DNA from: Brevibacillus borstelensis
GTDB lineage: Bacteria; Bacillota; Bacilli; Brevibacillales; Brevibacillaceae
Direction of reading: 5' to 3'
DNA: 64,000 nucleotides
Assembly (NCBI RefSeq): GCF_003710865.1
Contig: NZ_RHHO01000027.1
Coordinates: 1-64,000, forward strand
In this document: positions 8,266 to 17,548 of the stretch, piece after piece
Layout: each line of letters begins with the position of its first letter
Position numbering within the stretch: position 1 is the first letter of the stretch
Translations under genes and position numbers: made by a program
Notes under the pieces: generated by a model
What the model was told of the DNA's origin: nothing
The model's database searches: none
What the model saw: the letters and a program-made list of their open reading frames with translations, nothing else

Positions 8266-9426
8266 ATGGAGGATTCGGTACCGTTTGTCGTCTCCAGGGA
8301 AGACTGGTCGCTGCACCGCAAAGGGTACCAGGACCAAACCCGCCACCAGGAAAAGGTGAAGGAAGCGATCAAGAAGAACTTGCCTGACCTGGTCAGCGAA
8401 GAAAATATCATCATGTCAAACGGGCGTGACGTGATTAAAATTCCGATTCGCTCTCTGGATGAATACCGGCTGCGGTACAACTTCCAAAAAGGAAAGCATG
8501 CCGGGCAAGGAAAAGGGGACACCAGAGTAGGGGATGTCATTGCCAAGGACGGCGATCACGCCCAAGGGGCCGGGAAGGGCCAGGGCGCCGGCGACCAGCC
8601 GGGCGTCGACTATTTCGAAGCGGAAATCACCGTGGAAGAGCTTGAGGAAATGCTCTTTTCGGAGCTGGAGCTGCCGAATCTCCAGCGCAAGGACGAAGAC
8701 CAGATCGTGATCGAAGAGACGCGGTTTAACGACGTTCGCAAAAAAGGCTTGATGGGCAATATTGACAAAAAGCGGACATTGATCGCGGCGATTCGTCGCA
8801 ATGCGCTGGCCGGGTACAGCGACATGGAGCTGGGGATCAGCGACGACGACCTGCGATTCAAAACGTGGGAGGAGATCATCAAGCCGCACTCCAATGCTGT
8901 GATCATTGCGATGATGGATACGTCGGGAAGTATGGGGGTTTTTGAAAAGTACATCGCCCGCAGCTTCTTTTTCTGGATGGTTCGCTTTCTGCGGACCAAG
9001 TACGAGAAGGTGGACATTGCTTTTATCGCCCATCATACAGATGCCAAGGAAGTGCCGGAAGAAGTGTTTTTCTCCAAGGGCGAAAGCGGGGGAACGATTT
9101 GTTCGTCGGCCTACAGAAAGGCGCTGGAAATCATCGACAGCCGCTACCCGCCCTCACAGTACAACATATATCCGTTTCACTTTTCCGACGGCGACAACCT
9201 GACTTCAGACAATGAACGCTGCGTCAAGCTGGTCAAGGAATTGATGGAGCGGTGCAATATGTTCGGGTATGGGGAGGTCAATCAATACAACAGGCACTCC
9301 ACTTTGATGTCCGCTTATCGGCACATCAAGGACCCGAAGTTCATGCATTGCGTGATCAGGGAAAAAGGCGAGGTATACAAAGCGCTGCGGACGTTTTTTG
9401 GGAAGAAGGAAGAGATTGTGAGGTAG
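8266..9426 (+). CDS. yhbH: YhbH-type sporulation protein (DUF444)
   Basis: 386 residues. The family pairs with PrkA and is needed for normal sporulation in Bacillus. A Gly/Lys-rich linker near residues 80-120 joins a charged N-terminal region to a von Willebrand A-like domain whose metal site DTSGSMG is at about 217-223. The stretch with [22 protein letters not shown] is the DUF444 signature. AGGAGGGG sits just upstream of the ATG. SpoVR, which often completes the set, is not present in the window. Confidence 0.93.
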   Translation: MEDSVPFVVSREDWSLHRKGYQDQTRHQEKVKEAIKKNLPDLVSEENIIMSNGRDVIKIPIRSLDEYRLRYNFQKGKHAGQGKGDTRVGDVIAKDGDHAQGAGKGQGAGDQPGVDYFEAEITVEELEEMLFSELELPNLQRKDEDQIVIEETRFNDVRKKGLMGNIDKKRTLIAAIRRNALAGYSDMELGISDDDLRFKTWEEIIKPHSNAVIIAMMDTSGSMGVFEKYIARSFFFWMVRFLRTKYEKVDIAFIAHHTDAKEVPEEVFFSKGESGGTICSSAYRKALEIIDSRYPPSQYNIYPFHFSDGDNLTSDNERCVKLVKELMERCNMFGYGEVNQYNRHSTLMSAYRHIKDPKFMHCVIREKGEVYKALRTFFGKKEEIVR

Positions 9427-9482
9427 CGGGAGAAGTAATACGTCAAGGTATCCAAAGTAAATGCATCTCTGCAAGAGGTAAT

Positions 9483-9519
9483 AAAAACGCCTTTTCTCAA
9501 ATGGGGGGAGGCGTTTTTT
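9483..9519 (+). terminator. yhbH terminator
   Basis: AAAAACGCC (9483-9491) and GGCGTTTTTT (9510-9519). The left arm and the next 12 bases recur almost exactly at 10684-10704. Confidence 0.8.
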
Positions 9520-9736
9520 CATGGGGAGCTGCTGTTTCGGCTCCCTTTTTCCCTGAACGGGTAGGCAGTCAACCTTCGATAGCAGACGCGGATTCCATGC
9601 TGTTGTATGCTTTGTTTTGCCCGTTGTACATTGTCTTCTGATCCGTTGATAGAACGCTGTGTGCGATGAAAGTCGCCCGCACGGTGTAGGTTGTCATTAC
9701 AGGTGGAAAGAACGAAGGTGAATCAAATGTGATTAC

Positions 9737-9868
9737 TCACACTGTCATGTAATCCATCAACGGCCCTCGGGAAGTCCCGGCGGCATTTATTAACGCCAGG
9801 ACGATGAGCCGGCCTCGAACCTGATCGGGGACGACGTTAAGCGATGACTGGACAAAAAAGAGCGGCAG
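9737..9868 (-). pseudogene. Remnant of an MFS transporter C-terminal part
   Basis: In one minus-strand frame a 43-codon stretch reads LPLFFVQSSLNVVPDQVRGR, then LIVLALINAAGTSRGPLMDY, then MTV and a stop. This matches the loop-helix block (N..LQ..VPD..RGRv) of EntS-like MFS exporters. The frame is closed upstream by a TAG (9869-9871), and no further transporter sequence is found on either side. It is therefore a relic about one tenth of a gene long. The rest of 9520-9955 shows nothing else. Confidence 0.6.
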
Positions 9869-9955
9869 CTAGGAGTAAGAATGACGTCCTAGAATGCCGT
9901 TTGTCCCGTTAAACGGTCGTTCTCGTCTGCATGAATGATGTATTTCTTGAGTAAA

Positions 9956-10435
9956 TTATTCAATGTATTCGGCGAGGTTCTCCAGGCTAGATCTTAAACC
10001 AACGTCGTGATCTTCCTTTCGAATACCTTCAGGTACGTTCTCACATTGAATGGTAACAGCAGTGCCTTCTGGAACGGCTGCTAAAGTCCATGTCATGATC
10101 ATCTCCCCTGAAAATTGGGGGTCGTCGGACTGAAAAATTACTGCTTGTACAATTCGCTCATCTGGGGTAAGCTCTAAAAATTTACCATTGACGACATCGG
10201 CATGTTCCGAGGTTTTACCACGGGTTGAATGGTCTTTATCGAGATAGGTTAGAGACATTTGATAAGATCCACCGACACGAGCCTCAAACTTTAAGATTTG
10301 GCCACTCATCCCCTTTGGGGGCAGCCACGAAATCAGAGCCACCGGGTCCACGAGGGCCTCATAGATTTTGCTTGGGGATGCCTTGATGATTCTCGAAGCA
10401 GTGTCGGTTCTCCTCTTGCTCGATGGGGTTGTCAC
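9956..10435 (-). CDS. SRPBCC (AHSA1-like) domain protein
   Basis: A 159-residue START-like protein. The IIKASPSKIYEALVDPVALISWLPPKGMSG opening, the GGSYQMSL strand, LTPDERIVQAVIF and the MIMTWTLAAVPEGTAVTI block are typical of polyketide-cyclase/AHSA1 family members, which bind hydrophobic ligands or assist other proteins. No partner is evident. The frame begins at a TTG (10444) that directly abuts AGGAGG, too close to use; GTG at 10435 has nine-base spacing and is preferred. Confidence 0.8.
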   Translation of the reverse strand: MTTPSSKRRTDTASRIIKASPSKIYEALVDPVALISWLPPKGMSGQILKFEARVGGSYQMSLTYLDKDHSTRGKTSEHADVVNGKFLELTPDERIVQAVIFQSDDPQFSGEMIMTWTLAAVPEGTAVTIQCENVPEGIRKEDHDVGLRSSLENLAEYIE

Positions 10436-10686
10436 TGCTTTCAACCTCCTTTTTTAGATGTCATGGTCAGTAAATTACTATGTGTAATATACTAGCACAC
10501 AGATTGTGTTCTCATTTCTTTTGAATTGCTTAGTTTTCGTATGAGAGTATCGTGCCCTGGCACATTTCGATTTCTTTATCCTGACCGTTCGTTTTGCAGC
10601 TTTTGATGAAGTTTCTCCCCAATATCTGGAAACACCGGAGGCCGCGTCAGTGAACACGAAATATTCACATCGCTCCAAGAAGCAAT
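10436..10686. other. Intergenic, nothing recognised
   Basis: AT-rich spacer upstream of the SRPBCC gene. No convincing promoter pair or gene was found. Confidence 0.4.
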
Positions 10687-10722
10687 AAAAACGCCTTTTC
10701 TCAATTCGAGAGAGGCGTTTTT
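10687..10722. terminator. Bidirectional terminator, copy of the yhbH terminator arm
   Basis: AAAAACGCC, TCTC / GAGA inner stem, GGCGTTTTT. It has T runs on both strands and lies at the 3' end of the minus-strand lipoprotein pseudogene. Confidence 0.8.
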
Positions 10723-10756
10723 ACATGGAGAGAAATATACATCAACATCCATTCCG

Positions 10757-11387
10757 TTACTTGACTGTCAACCTAACATCCATCGTCTTGCTTCTATGCT
10801 GATTCCATGTTGCCAACGTTTCAAATGTGTAATCTGCTGTGCCGGGTATCTCGGTTTTCAACGTTGTGTCATTTGCCCAATCCAGCGAAATGATCGGGAT
10901 TGTAAACTCCGGTGCAGTCAACATGCTGGCCAATTCGTTTTTGCTTTGAAATTCTGCCAAGGTAAATGGCTCTGTGCGAATCACCATGACACTGTTTCTG
11001 ACAACCTCCGTCCCTTCATTTCTCCCCAATAGGACAGCTACATAGTTGCCGTCGGGGGAAAAAATATGTCTCTGAAAAATGCTGCCGGAATGCAAGTGGA
11101 TAACCTTCTGTTCATCGTTTTTAATCTGGACCAATGCGTGGTCACAAAGCTTTGCACCGCAGGAGTAGCGAATATCTGCGTAGATATCCCCGGATTTTTA
11201 CGTGAATGCATGTGTCTGTACGCGTTTGAATTCAATTTCCCGCTCCGTTTGATCAACCTGATGGAGGTAGTCGTTGAGTGGGTTTTGGATGGTTGCCTGA
11301 TTGAAAGGTTCACCAGCATCGGGAGCACAGCCTGAAATCAGCAGGAGAGCTAAGGACATTGTCAAACAGGATTGACATATTTTTCAC
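10757..11387 (-). pseudogene. Decayed lipoprotein gene (frameshift plus in-frame stop)
   Basis: A GTG at 11387, ten bases after AAGGGAG, is followed by a run of five A. With four A the frame would read MKICQSCLTMSLALLLISGC, a textbook lipoprotein signal with the lipobox Cys. It then continues through NQATIQNPLNDYLHQVDQ to a TAA at 11198-11200, beyond which the same frame runs 146 codons further to the stop at 10757. The later part contains SPDGNYVAVLLGRN and DWANDTTLKTE, typical of a beta-propeller-like surface protein. Two lesions in one gene argue for decay rather than a single sequencing error. Family not recognised. Confidence 0.7.
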
Positions 11388-11435
11388 ATGAACATAGCTC
11401 CCTTAGGTTTTTAAAACTTGTCGTTCAAGAGAGAC

Positions 11436-11828
11436 CTATTGCTTCTTTGCTTTCCACAACTGCACCAGATTCAGACCATAATAAGAAATAAACAGGCCTA
11501 GAATAAAGAAAGCCATGACGATGCCGTAGTCATCGCCGGAAACCTCGTAACTGACAACAGTCCGTACTCCATACCTTATTGCCATGTAGGCTAAGACAAA
11601 GAGAAGCACAAACCCGTATCGCAGCCATTTGCTCTTATTTTGCATGCTCTCTTTTTTCAGCTTCATCAGATAGCGCAAGTATCCGACGATTATGCCAATA
11701 ACGAATATCACGACAAACAGATAGCGCAGTGGGTGCACGTCGATAAAAGTTTTGGCAATGGTCGGTATGGCACACGTCAACAGGATCAACACGGCAATGA
11801 TGTAAAAATTGATCGAGCGATTATTCAA
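11436..11828 (-). CDS. Four-helix membrane protein, unknown
   Basis: 130 residues with four hydrophobic segments (about 8-28, 34-52, 68-88, 100-122) and positively charged loops. No family is recognised. The start is TTG with GGGAGG eleven bases upstream, a little long. It reads into the lipoprotein pseudogene 49 bases downstream, so the two were probably one transcript ending at 10687. Confidence 0.6.
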   Translation of the reverse strand: MNNRSINFYIIAVLILLTCAIPTIAKTFIDVHPLRYLFVVIFVIGIIVGYLRYLMKLKKESMQNKSKWLRYGFVLLFVLAYMAIRYGVRTVVSYEVSGDDYGIVMAFFILGLFISYYGLNLVQLWKAKKQ

Positions 11829-12073
11829 GGGACAGAAAGCCTCCCATCAAAATTTTTTTAATCAGATGTAATAATACCATAAAATAGGAGTCATATGAAC
11901 CTTGCCTGAATTTACATAAACAGTCCGAGGAACGACAGCAAGAAAAACTGGATTCTGCGCATCAGGTTGATTGCATTCTTCAGCAGAAGCGGACAGTCGC
12001 GGAGTGAATATTTTTCCCCTCCAATGGAAAATATGGCTAATAGCAAGTCAACAAAAAGTTTGGGGGGCTCTTC

Positions 12074-12364
12074 ATGTTTAAAAAGATGAACGTTTTGGCA
12101 CTGGCTTTGGTCCTGGCAGCAACTATGGGACTGACCGCTAACGCGGAAACCGGAGGCACAGGGAATGTAGGGGGAACCAATGCTCCCGGGAATATGACCG
12201 GAGCAGGTGGGCCCGGTAATGCGGGCGTCAATAATGTAAACCAGGGCACGTACAGAACAGCCGCTGCCGACAATGATACGGACTGGGGCTGGATTGGTTT
12301 GCTGGGCCTGGCTGGTCTTGCAGGCTTAATGGGCAGAAACAGAAATCGCGAACCTCAAAGATAG
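12074..12364 (+). CDS. WGxxGxxG-type small exported protein
   Basis: A 96-residue protein with signal peptide MFKKMNVLALALVLAATMGLTANA, a Gly/Asn-rich linker (repeated G-x-G-N), and a C-terminal WGWIGLLGLAGLAGLMGRNR segment. That segment is a Trp-Gly membrane anchor followed by basic residues, as in the WGxxGxxG C-terminal sorting family. Such proteins are small surface proteins of Bacillales of unknown role. GGGGGG stands six bases before the ATG. Confidence 0.8.
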   Translation: MFKKMNVLALALVLAATMGLTANAETGGTGNVGGTNAPGNMTGAGGPGNAGVNNVNQGTYRTAAADNDTDWGWIGLLGLAGLAGLMGRNRNREPQR

Positions 12365-12404
12365 TAATAGGAACCTGCCTTGCAGCTATGAAAGCGCGCC
12401 TCTT

Positions 12405-12447
12405 AAAGCAGGCATTGGAGATCGCAAATGAAATCCAATGCTGCTTT
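12405..12447 (+). other. Strong stem-loop in intergenic region
   Basis: AAAGCAGGCATTGGA / TCCAATGCTGCTTT pair over 14 bases with one bulged G. It is followed by AGGAGGTG and a T-rich stretch rather than a clean T run. It could be a terminator for the preceding gene or an RNA element. Confidence 0.5.
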
Positions 12448-12459
12448 AGGAGGTGTATT

Positions 12460-12579
12460 TTATTTTACGGTGCAGATTTGCTCCCGGACCGTGATCAGTT
12501 CAAACTGTGATGCCTGACCGGAACCGGTGAGATAAAGAACAGCTTTTCCATTTTCTGGATAAATCAGGCAACGATTTTT
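12460..12579 (-). pseudogene. Possible C-terminal gene fragment
   Basis: A minus-strand frame of 39 codons, closed upstream by TGA, ends with NRCLIYPENGKAVLYLTGSG then QASQFELITVREQICTVK. The composition looks protein-like, but no start codon or family is visible. Low-confidence relic. The rest of 12365-12724 shows no gene. Confidence 0.3.
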
Positions 12580-12724
12580 TCAGTATTGTATTGATTTTAC
12601 ATTTTGATTACTATCGAACTATGAATGCAGGATGCGGATGTCTCTGCAGCTTGCTTTTAGAATAGTATAAAATCGCTTCGGTTCATGTCGAAGTGTGCAT
12701 GCAATGTGAAGGAGGAGTGCAGAA

Positions 12725-13411
12725 GTGAATTCAAGTCCGGATATTGTCGAAGTCGCTTCGCTGATCGGAGAACCGTCCCGTGTAGCGATCCTGATCAGTC
12801 TGATCGGGGGAAAAGCATTGCCTGCCAGCGAATTGGCCCGCATAGCCCGAATTACTCCGCAGACAGCCAGCTCTCATCTTGCCAAGCTGGTAGAAGGCGG
12901 TCTTCTGAGCCAGGAGTCTTATGGGCGCCATCGTTATTACCGGCTCGCCAATCCCGAGGTGGCGCATGCACTGGAAGCCTTGCAAGCAATTGCCGTGCCG
13001 AAACCGGTACGCTCGCTGCGGGAATCGGACCAGATGAAGGCCTTGCAATACGCACGCACTTGCTACGATCACCTCGCGGGCAAGATCGGCGTGGCCTTGA
13101 CGGACAGGCTTCTCGAATTGGGGTTGATCCAGGAGTCGGGAAAGGACTTTCTGTTGAGTGCAGAAGGCAAAGCAAAGCTGCAGGCCCTGGGGGTTGAGGT
13201 CGATCCTCCCCCAAAAAGCCGCCGCCATTTTGCCCGTCAATGCCTGGACTGGAGTGAACGCCGCCATCACGTAGCAGGAAGCTTGGGGGCTTCGCTGACC
13301 AAACGGCTGTTTGAGCTGGGCTGGATCGAGCGACTTCCGGATGGGCGGGCTGTTCGCGTGACGGCTGCAGGCATCAGCGGGCTGTCAGAAGAATTTGGAT
13401 TGAAGCTCTAA
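12725..13411 (+). CDS. ArsR-family transcriptional regulator
   Basis: 228 residues. The N-terminal winged helix (about 1-85) has the ArsR signature ELARIARITPQTASSHLAKLVEGGL with recognition helix and RHRYYRLANPEV wing. The C-terminal 140 residues, longer than in minimal ArsR proteins, contain a duplicated pattern (CYDHLAGKIGVALTDRLLELGLI and CLDWSERRHHVAGSLGASLTKRLFELGWI) with Cys and His residues that could bind metal or another effector. GTG start after AAGGAGGAG. It has no obvious target gene beside it; the GGDEF/EAL gene follows 259 bases later. Confidence 0.85.
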   Translation: MNSSPDIVEVASLIGEPSRVAILISLIGGKALPASELARIARITPQTASSHLAKLVEGGLLSQESYGRHRYYRLANPEVAHALEALQAIAVPKPVRSLRESDQMKALQYARTCYDHLAGKIGVALTDRLLELGLIQESGKDFLLSAEGKAKLQALGVEVDPPPKSRRHFARQCLDWSERRHHVAGSLGASLTKRLFELGWIERLPDGRAVRVTAAGISGLSEEFGLKL

Positions 13412-13670
13412 TGAAACAAGGAGAGAAGAGGCGGGTCATGCCTTGTATGCCAATTCCGGCGTTGTCAAAATGGAGCTGCTGAAGAGAGAGGTATGACGAT
13501 AATAACTTTTGTCAATTCGTACACTTTTCGTAACTTACCTCCGATTTGGTTGTCAACCTGTATAGATATGGTAAGGTAAAATGAAGCATCTCAATAATTT
13601 GCTCTTGTATACCCGCCGGAGCATTCGTTTTTGCGCTGGCGCATCCAATAAAAAGAATCGGTGATAAAAC

Positions 13671-15800
13671 ATGAGTACGGACGCATTTTCTGTGAAACAG
13701 GGGGAGCCAAAGGAGCTTTCACGGGAACAAACCGACAAACTAAAAGAGGTGGAGCGAGAGCTTGCCGATGTGAAGTACGCTCTCGACCAGTCCTCGATCG
13801 TTGCGATTACAGATCGCCGGGGAACGATTCTTCACGCGAATGATCAATTTTGCAAGATTTCCGGTTATTTGCGGGAGGAATTGATCGGCCAGGATCATCG
13901 CATCCTGAACGCGGGTTTTCACCCCAAGGAATTTTTCAAAGACATGTGGGCAACCATCGGATCGGGTGAGATCTGGCGCGGAGAGATTCAAAATCGGGCC
14001 AAGGACGGCTCGTTCTACTGGGTAGATACGACGATTGTTCCGTTTCTGGATGAAGAGGGCAAACCGTATCAGTACGTCTCCATTCGAAACGACATTACCG
14101 CACGCAAAAAAATGGAGGAGGAAGTCCGACAGAGTGAGGAAAAGTACCGGCTGATCACGGAGAATACGACTGACATGATCTCCGTGATTGATCGGGAAGG
14201 AAATTTTCTATACCTGTCCCCCTCGCATGAAACGGTGCTCGGCTACGATATCCGTAATGTCGGGGTCAACAATCTGCTCGCCTGGATCGAAGAAGAAGAC
14301 CGCGAGATTATGGTCGAAGCCATTCAACATACGTTTTCGGCCCGAAAGAGCAGGCAGATTGAATACCGCCTCCGCACGCTCGAGCAGAAATGTATCTGGG
14401 TCGAAACGACGATCACTCCCGTAATGAGCGAGTCAGGAAATGTAAGAAAACTGGTTTTGGTTTGCCGTGAAATTACGGAGAGAAAGAAGTCGGAACAGAC
14501 GATTCATCACCTGGCTTACCATGATACGTTGACTGACTTGCCAAATCGCAGACTGTTTGTGCAGTATCTCAGCAAGGAGCTGAACCAAGCCAAACGGGTC
14601 GGCTCCAAGCTCGCAGTGCTGTTCCTGGATTTGGATCGATTGAAGGACATCAATGACACATGGGGGCACGACGTCGGCGATTTGATTTTGCTGGAGGCGT
14701 CGAAACGGCTGAAAAGCTGTACACGCAAGCATGACATGGTGGCCCGCCTGGGCGGTGACGAGTTCACGATTGTCCTGCCCAATATCACGGGGCGCGATGA
14801 GGTGGAAGGGATTGTCTTTCGACTGCAAAGCGAGCTGCGCAAGCCTCTGGAGGTAGCCGGTCAGAGCTTTACCTTGTCCATGAGCATCGGGATCGCCATG
14901 TTCCCGGAAGACGGGGAACAGACGGATGATCTCCTGAAGCGCTCGGACACTGCTCTCTACGTAGTGAAATCGAGGGGACGAAATGGGTACGAGTTCTTCG
15001 ATCCGACGATGGAGGTTAAGACGCTGGAGCGAATTCTGATGGAAAATGAACTGCGCAAAGCGATAGCGCAGGAGCATTTTGAAATCTATTACCAGCCGAA
15101 AAAAGACTTGTCTACAGGGAAGCTGACCGGGATGGAGGCGCTCGTGCGCTGGATTCATCCTGAACTGGGTGTGATTCCGCCCAACCGCTTTATCCCGATC
15201 GCTGAAGAAACGGGTATGATTATCGAGCTGGGCGAATGGATTTTGCGCCGTGCCTGTCAGCAAAATAAACGCTGGCAGGAGGAAGGATTTCCTCCGCTAA
15301 AAGTATCGGTAAACCTGTCGGCCCGCCAGCTTCACCAGAAAAATCTGGTCGAGGTGATCGAAGCCATCCTTCAGGAAACAGGTCTTGATCCGCAGTGGCT
15401 GGAGCTGGAGATCACGGAAAGTGTACTGGTCAAATTGGAAGAAGCCATCACCATTTTGCATGCGATACGCGAATCAGGCGTTCAAATTTCCATTGATGAT
15501 TTCGGAACAGGCTATAATTCTTTTAGTTATATTAAACATTTGCCAATCGATACGATTAAAATCGATGCTTCATTTATTCAGGATATCCATCAAAATCAGG
15601 AAAGCCAGGCGATTGTGAAAGCCATCGTGACGATTGCGGAAAGCCTCAATCTCAACGTCATCGCCGAAGGTGTCGAGCTGCTCGATCAGGTAGCGGCGCT
15701 AAGCGAGAACGGGTGTGATCAAGGTCAGGGCTATTTGTTCAGCAAGCCTCTGCCGACGCGGGATTTTGAACATTACTTGCTTGCTGTTCAAAACAACTGA
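13671..15800 (+). CDS. PAS-PAS-GGDEF-EAL cyclic-di-GMP turnover protein
   Basis: 709 residues, soluble. The order is PAS (about 28-145) with its PAC end, PAS (about 150-270), GGDEF (about 275-440) and EAL (about 455-705). GGDEF is intact at 361-365, with the inhibitory RxxD site (RKHD, 352-355) five residues before it. The EAL domain keeps Glu489, the VNLSARQ Asn, ITES Glu, DDFGTGYNS, the IKID Lys, AEGVE and QGYLFSKP, so both synthesis and hydrolysis look possible. The ATG lies after a weak GGTGA site. It could influence the pilus system 12 kb away, but no direct link is visible. Confidence 0.93.
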   Translation: MSTDAFSVKQGEPKELSREQTDKLKEVERELADVKYALDQSSIVAITDRRGTILHANDQFCKISGYLREELIGQDHRILNAGFHPKEFFKDMWATIGSGEIWRGEIQNRAKDGSFYWVDTTIVPFLDEEGKPYQYVSIRNDITARKKMEEEVRQSEEKYRLITENTTDMISVIDREGNFLYLSPSHETVLGYDIRNVGVNNLLAWIEEEDREIMVEAIQHTFSARKSRQIEYRLRTLEQKCIWVETTITPVMSESGNVRKLVLVCREITERKKSEQTIHHLAYHDTLTDLPNRRLFVQYLSKELNQAKRVGSKLAVLFLDLDRLKDINDTWGHDVGDLILLEASKRLKSCTRKHDMVARLGGDEFTIVLPNITGRDEVEGIVFRLQSELRKPLEVAGQSFTLSMSIGIAMFPEDGEQTDDLLKRSDTALYVVKSRGRNGYEFFDPTMEVKTLERILMENELRKAIAQEHFEIYYQPKKDLSTGKLTGMEALVRWIHPELGVIPPNRFIPIAEETGMIIELGEWILRRACQQNKRWQEEGFPPLKVSVNLSARQLHQKNLVEVIEAILQETGLDPQWLELEITESVLVKLEEAITILHAIRESGVQISIDDFGTGYNSFSYIKHLPIDTIKIDASFIQDIHQNQESQAIVKAIVTIAESLNLNVIAEGVELLDQVAALSENGCDQGQGYLFSKPLPTRDFEHYLLAVQNN

Positions 15801-15919
15801 CTGGCTCTTGGAAGGGACGCAGCGGACAGGATGGCTAAAGGGGGCGGAAGCGTAGGGAACGCAATCCTTTCGCGAGAGCATAGTTGGGCGCACCACCTCT
15901 TGGGCGCGACATAAGCTAT

Positions 15920-15937
15920 GGTATAAACACCTATACC
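15920..15937. promoter_or_regulatory. Dyad before ferritin-like gene
   Basis: GGTATA-N6-TATACC, ending 17 bases before the start codon at 15955. Possible operator; no known consensus matched. Confidence 0.35.
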
Positions 15938-15954
15938 GTCTGGAGGTAGAAGGC

Positions 15955-16443
15955 ATGTACGGATACCCCGTCAACTATGTTCATTGGCCCTTGCCTGTCC
16001 AGGATGGCGGAAGACGCAGGGCTGTTGATACAACAGATCGCTCGCTGGCTGCGGAAATCCTGCAGGCAGTCCATCGGGAGGAGCGGGCTGGAAATTTCTA
16101 CACGCGCCTGGCAGAACTAGCCCCTACGGAAAATGTGAAAGTTTTGATTACGATCATCAAGGACGAACGGCTCAAGCATCTGCAAAACTTTTCGCAGCTG
16201 TATTCTCGGTTGACCGGTCGAGAACCGCAGCTTTTGCGTGAGCCTGTCCCGGCGCCCGAGTCATTTCAACGAGGCGTAGAGCTGGCCATCCGCGACGAGC
16301 TGGAGGCGGTCGATTCTTATCGGGATATCGTTGAGCGAGCTACCGATCCCCGCATCAGAAGGGCTTTTCAGCGGGCAGCAGAGGATGAGCAGCGGCATTC
16401 CACCTGGTACGCCAATATTTTGCTTTCCCAGGGAAGCTCATAA
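15955..16443 (+). CDS. Ferritin-like (rubrerythrin-fold) protein
   Basis: 162 residues. A poorly ordered N terminus (25 residues) is followed by a four-helix domain carrying the diiron pattern: HREERAGNFY Glu, KDERLKHL (ExxxH), IRDELEAVDSY Glu and EDEQRHSTWY (ExxxH). Proteins of this type bind two metals, often for peroxide or oxygen handling, and are frequent in spore formers. CTGGAGGTAG is a good ribosome site. Expressed alone, since a terminator follows. Confidence 0.8.
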   Translation: MYGYPVNYVHWPLPVQDGGRRRAVDTTDRSLAAEILQAVHREERAGNFYTRLAELAPTENVKVLITIIKDERLKHLQNFSQLYSRLTGREPQLLREPVPAPESFQRGVELAIRDELEAVDSYRDIVERATDPRIRRAFQRAAEDEQRHSTWYANILLSQGSS

Positions 16444-16468
16444 AAAGATATTTTTCATAGTTCATGAG

Positions 16469-16499
16469 AGCCAAATCAGTTGCTGATTTGGTTTTTTGT
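16469..16499 (+). terminator. Terminator of ferritin-like gene
   Basis: CCAAATCAG / CTGATTTGG with a TTG loop and six T. Confidence 0.9.
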
Positions 16500-16655
16500 T
16501 GCATATGCGCCGGATTTGTCCCACGTCCAGCAACAATTCACTGCAAGCGATTTTTGGTTGGCCCTATGCATTGTTGAAAAAAACGGAAGCTTGTTCAATG
16601 CTTATAAACAAAGGGATGTGAAGGGGGATGGAAGAGACTCCCAGGCAACCCTTTG

Positions 16656-16684
16656 TTGACAACAGCCCGAGAACTTTTTATAAT
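16656..16684 (+). promoter_or_regulatory. Sigma-A promoter of the alaR-alaT transcript
   Basis: Perfect TTGACA (16656-16661), 17 bases, perfect TATAAT (16679-16684). Transcription should start near 16691. Confidence 0.9.
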
Positions 16685-16690
16685 CTGAGA

Positions 16691-17006
16691 CATTCCCGAA
16701 ATGCAAAGATGAACACCACATATCGCTTGGAAAAGGAAGAGTAAAAGAGGGCACTGACGCCCAGAGAGCCTGCCTGAATGCTGTGAAGGCGGCCGTCACC
16801 TCTCTTTGAAGCCGCCTTGGAGCTCTGCTTTTGAACCGTTCAGTAGAAAGCAGCGGACAGGACTCCGTTATCAGTCGCAAGTCTATGGAAGACTTCATGA
16901 GTCTGTTTTTCGTGAGGAAAACAGAAAGCTGAGTGGTACCGCGAACAGATCGCCTCAGCAACCGACAATCCGGATAAAGCCGGGTCGGTTGCCGGGGCGT
17001 TTTTTA
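16691..17006 (+). promoter_or_regulatory. T-box leader, alanine (GCC) specifier
   Basis: The leader has the T-box parts in order. A stem I region contains GGAAGAGTA (around 16732-16743), paired arms AAAGAGG / CCTCTCTTT, and an AGAGAGC distal motif. The specifier loop reads TTTGAA-GCC-GCC, with GCC (Ala) at 16811-16813. The T-box AGTGGTACCGCG is at 16932-16943. A long terminator hairpin (16951-16999) with GCAACCGAC / GTCGGTTGC pairing is followed by TTTTTT. Uncharged alanine tRNA should stabilise the antiterminator and permit reading into alaR-alaT. Confidence 0.9.
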
Positions 17007-17047
17007 TTCACGGGCACACAACATGAATGGAATGGAGTGGAAAGGAA

Positions 17048-17548
17048 ATGGATCGACAGAAGCAACGCGAGCTGCTGCGGCTCCTGGAAGAGGACAGCCG
17101 TCGCAGCGCCGAACAGATCGCCAGATTGATGGGAGTATCGCAGGCGGAGGTGGAAGAGGCAATCGCCGCGCTGGAAAACGAAAAAGTGATCGTGAAATAC
17201 CCGGCGCTGATCAACTGGGAGCTGGTCGAGGACCATCCGTACGTCACGGCTATGATCGATGTCAAGGTAACGCCGAAGCGCGATGTCGGCTTTGACGAGG
17301 TGGCGGATCGCATCTGTCGCTTTCCTGAGGTCCAGGCTGTCTACCTGATGTCCGGAGCCAGCTACGATTTGTCTGTCGTGCTGGAGGGCAAAACGATGCG
17401 GGAAGTGGCTGCATTCGTTTCGCAGAAGCTGGCGACGATGGATTCGGTCGTATCGACAGCGACGCACTTTATTTTGAAAAGATACAAGCATGACGGCATC
17501 CAGTTTGAGGACCGGGATGAGGACCGCAGGATGGTGGTCACCCCATGA
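17048..17548 (+). CDS. alaR: Lrp/AsnC-family regulator (AlaR-like)
   Basis: A 166-residue feast/famine regulator. The helix-turn-helix (about 10-55, SAEQIARLMGVSQAEVEEAIAALENEKVI) is followed by an alpha-beta RAM domain with EVQAVYLMSGASYDLSVVLEG, which binds amino acids in this family. The next gene overlaps its stop by four bases (ATGA), so the two are co-translated, matching Bacillus alaR-alaT. ATG 17048 is chosen; the frame extends to 17027, where no ribosome site exists. The T-box leader upstream adds tRNA-level control on top of this DNA-binding regulator. Confidence 0.85.
   Translation: MDRQKQRELLRLLEEDSRRSAEQIARLMGVSQAEVEEAIAALENEKVIVKYPALINWELVEDHPYVTAMIDVKVTPKRDVGFDEVADRICRFPEVQAVYLMSGASYDLSVVLEGKTMREVAAFVSQKLATMDSVVSTATHFILKRYKHDGIQFEDRDEDRRMVVTP

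Noticed and set aside
14433..15263. 276-residue minus-strand frame within the GGDEF-EAL gene
   Set aside because: Shadow of a well-defined two-domain enzyme.
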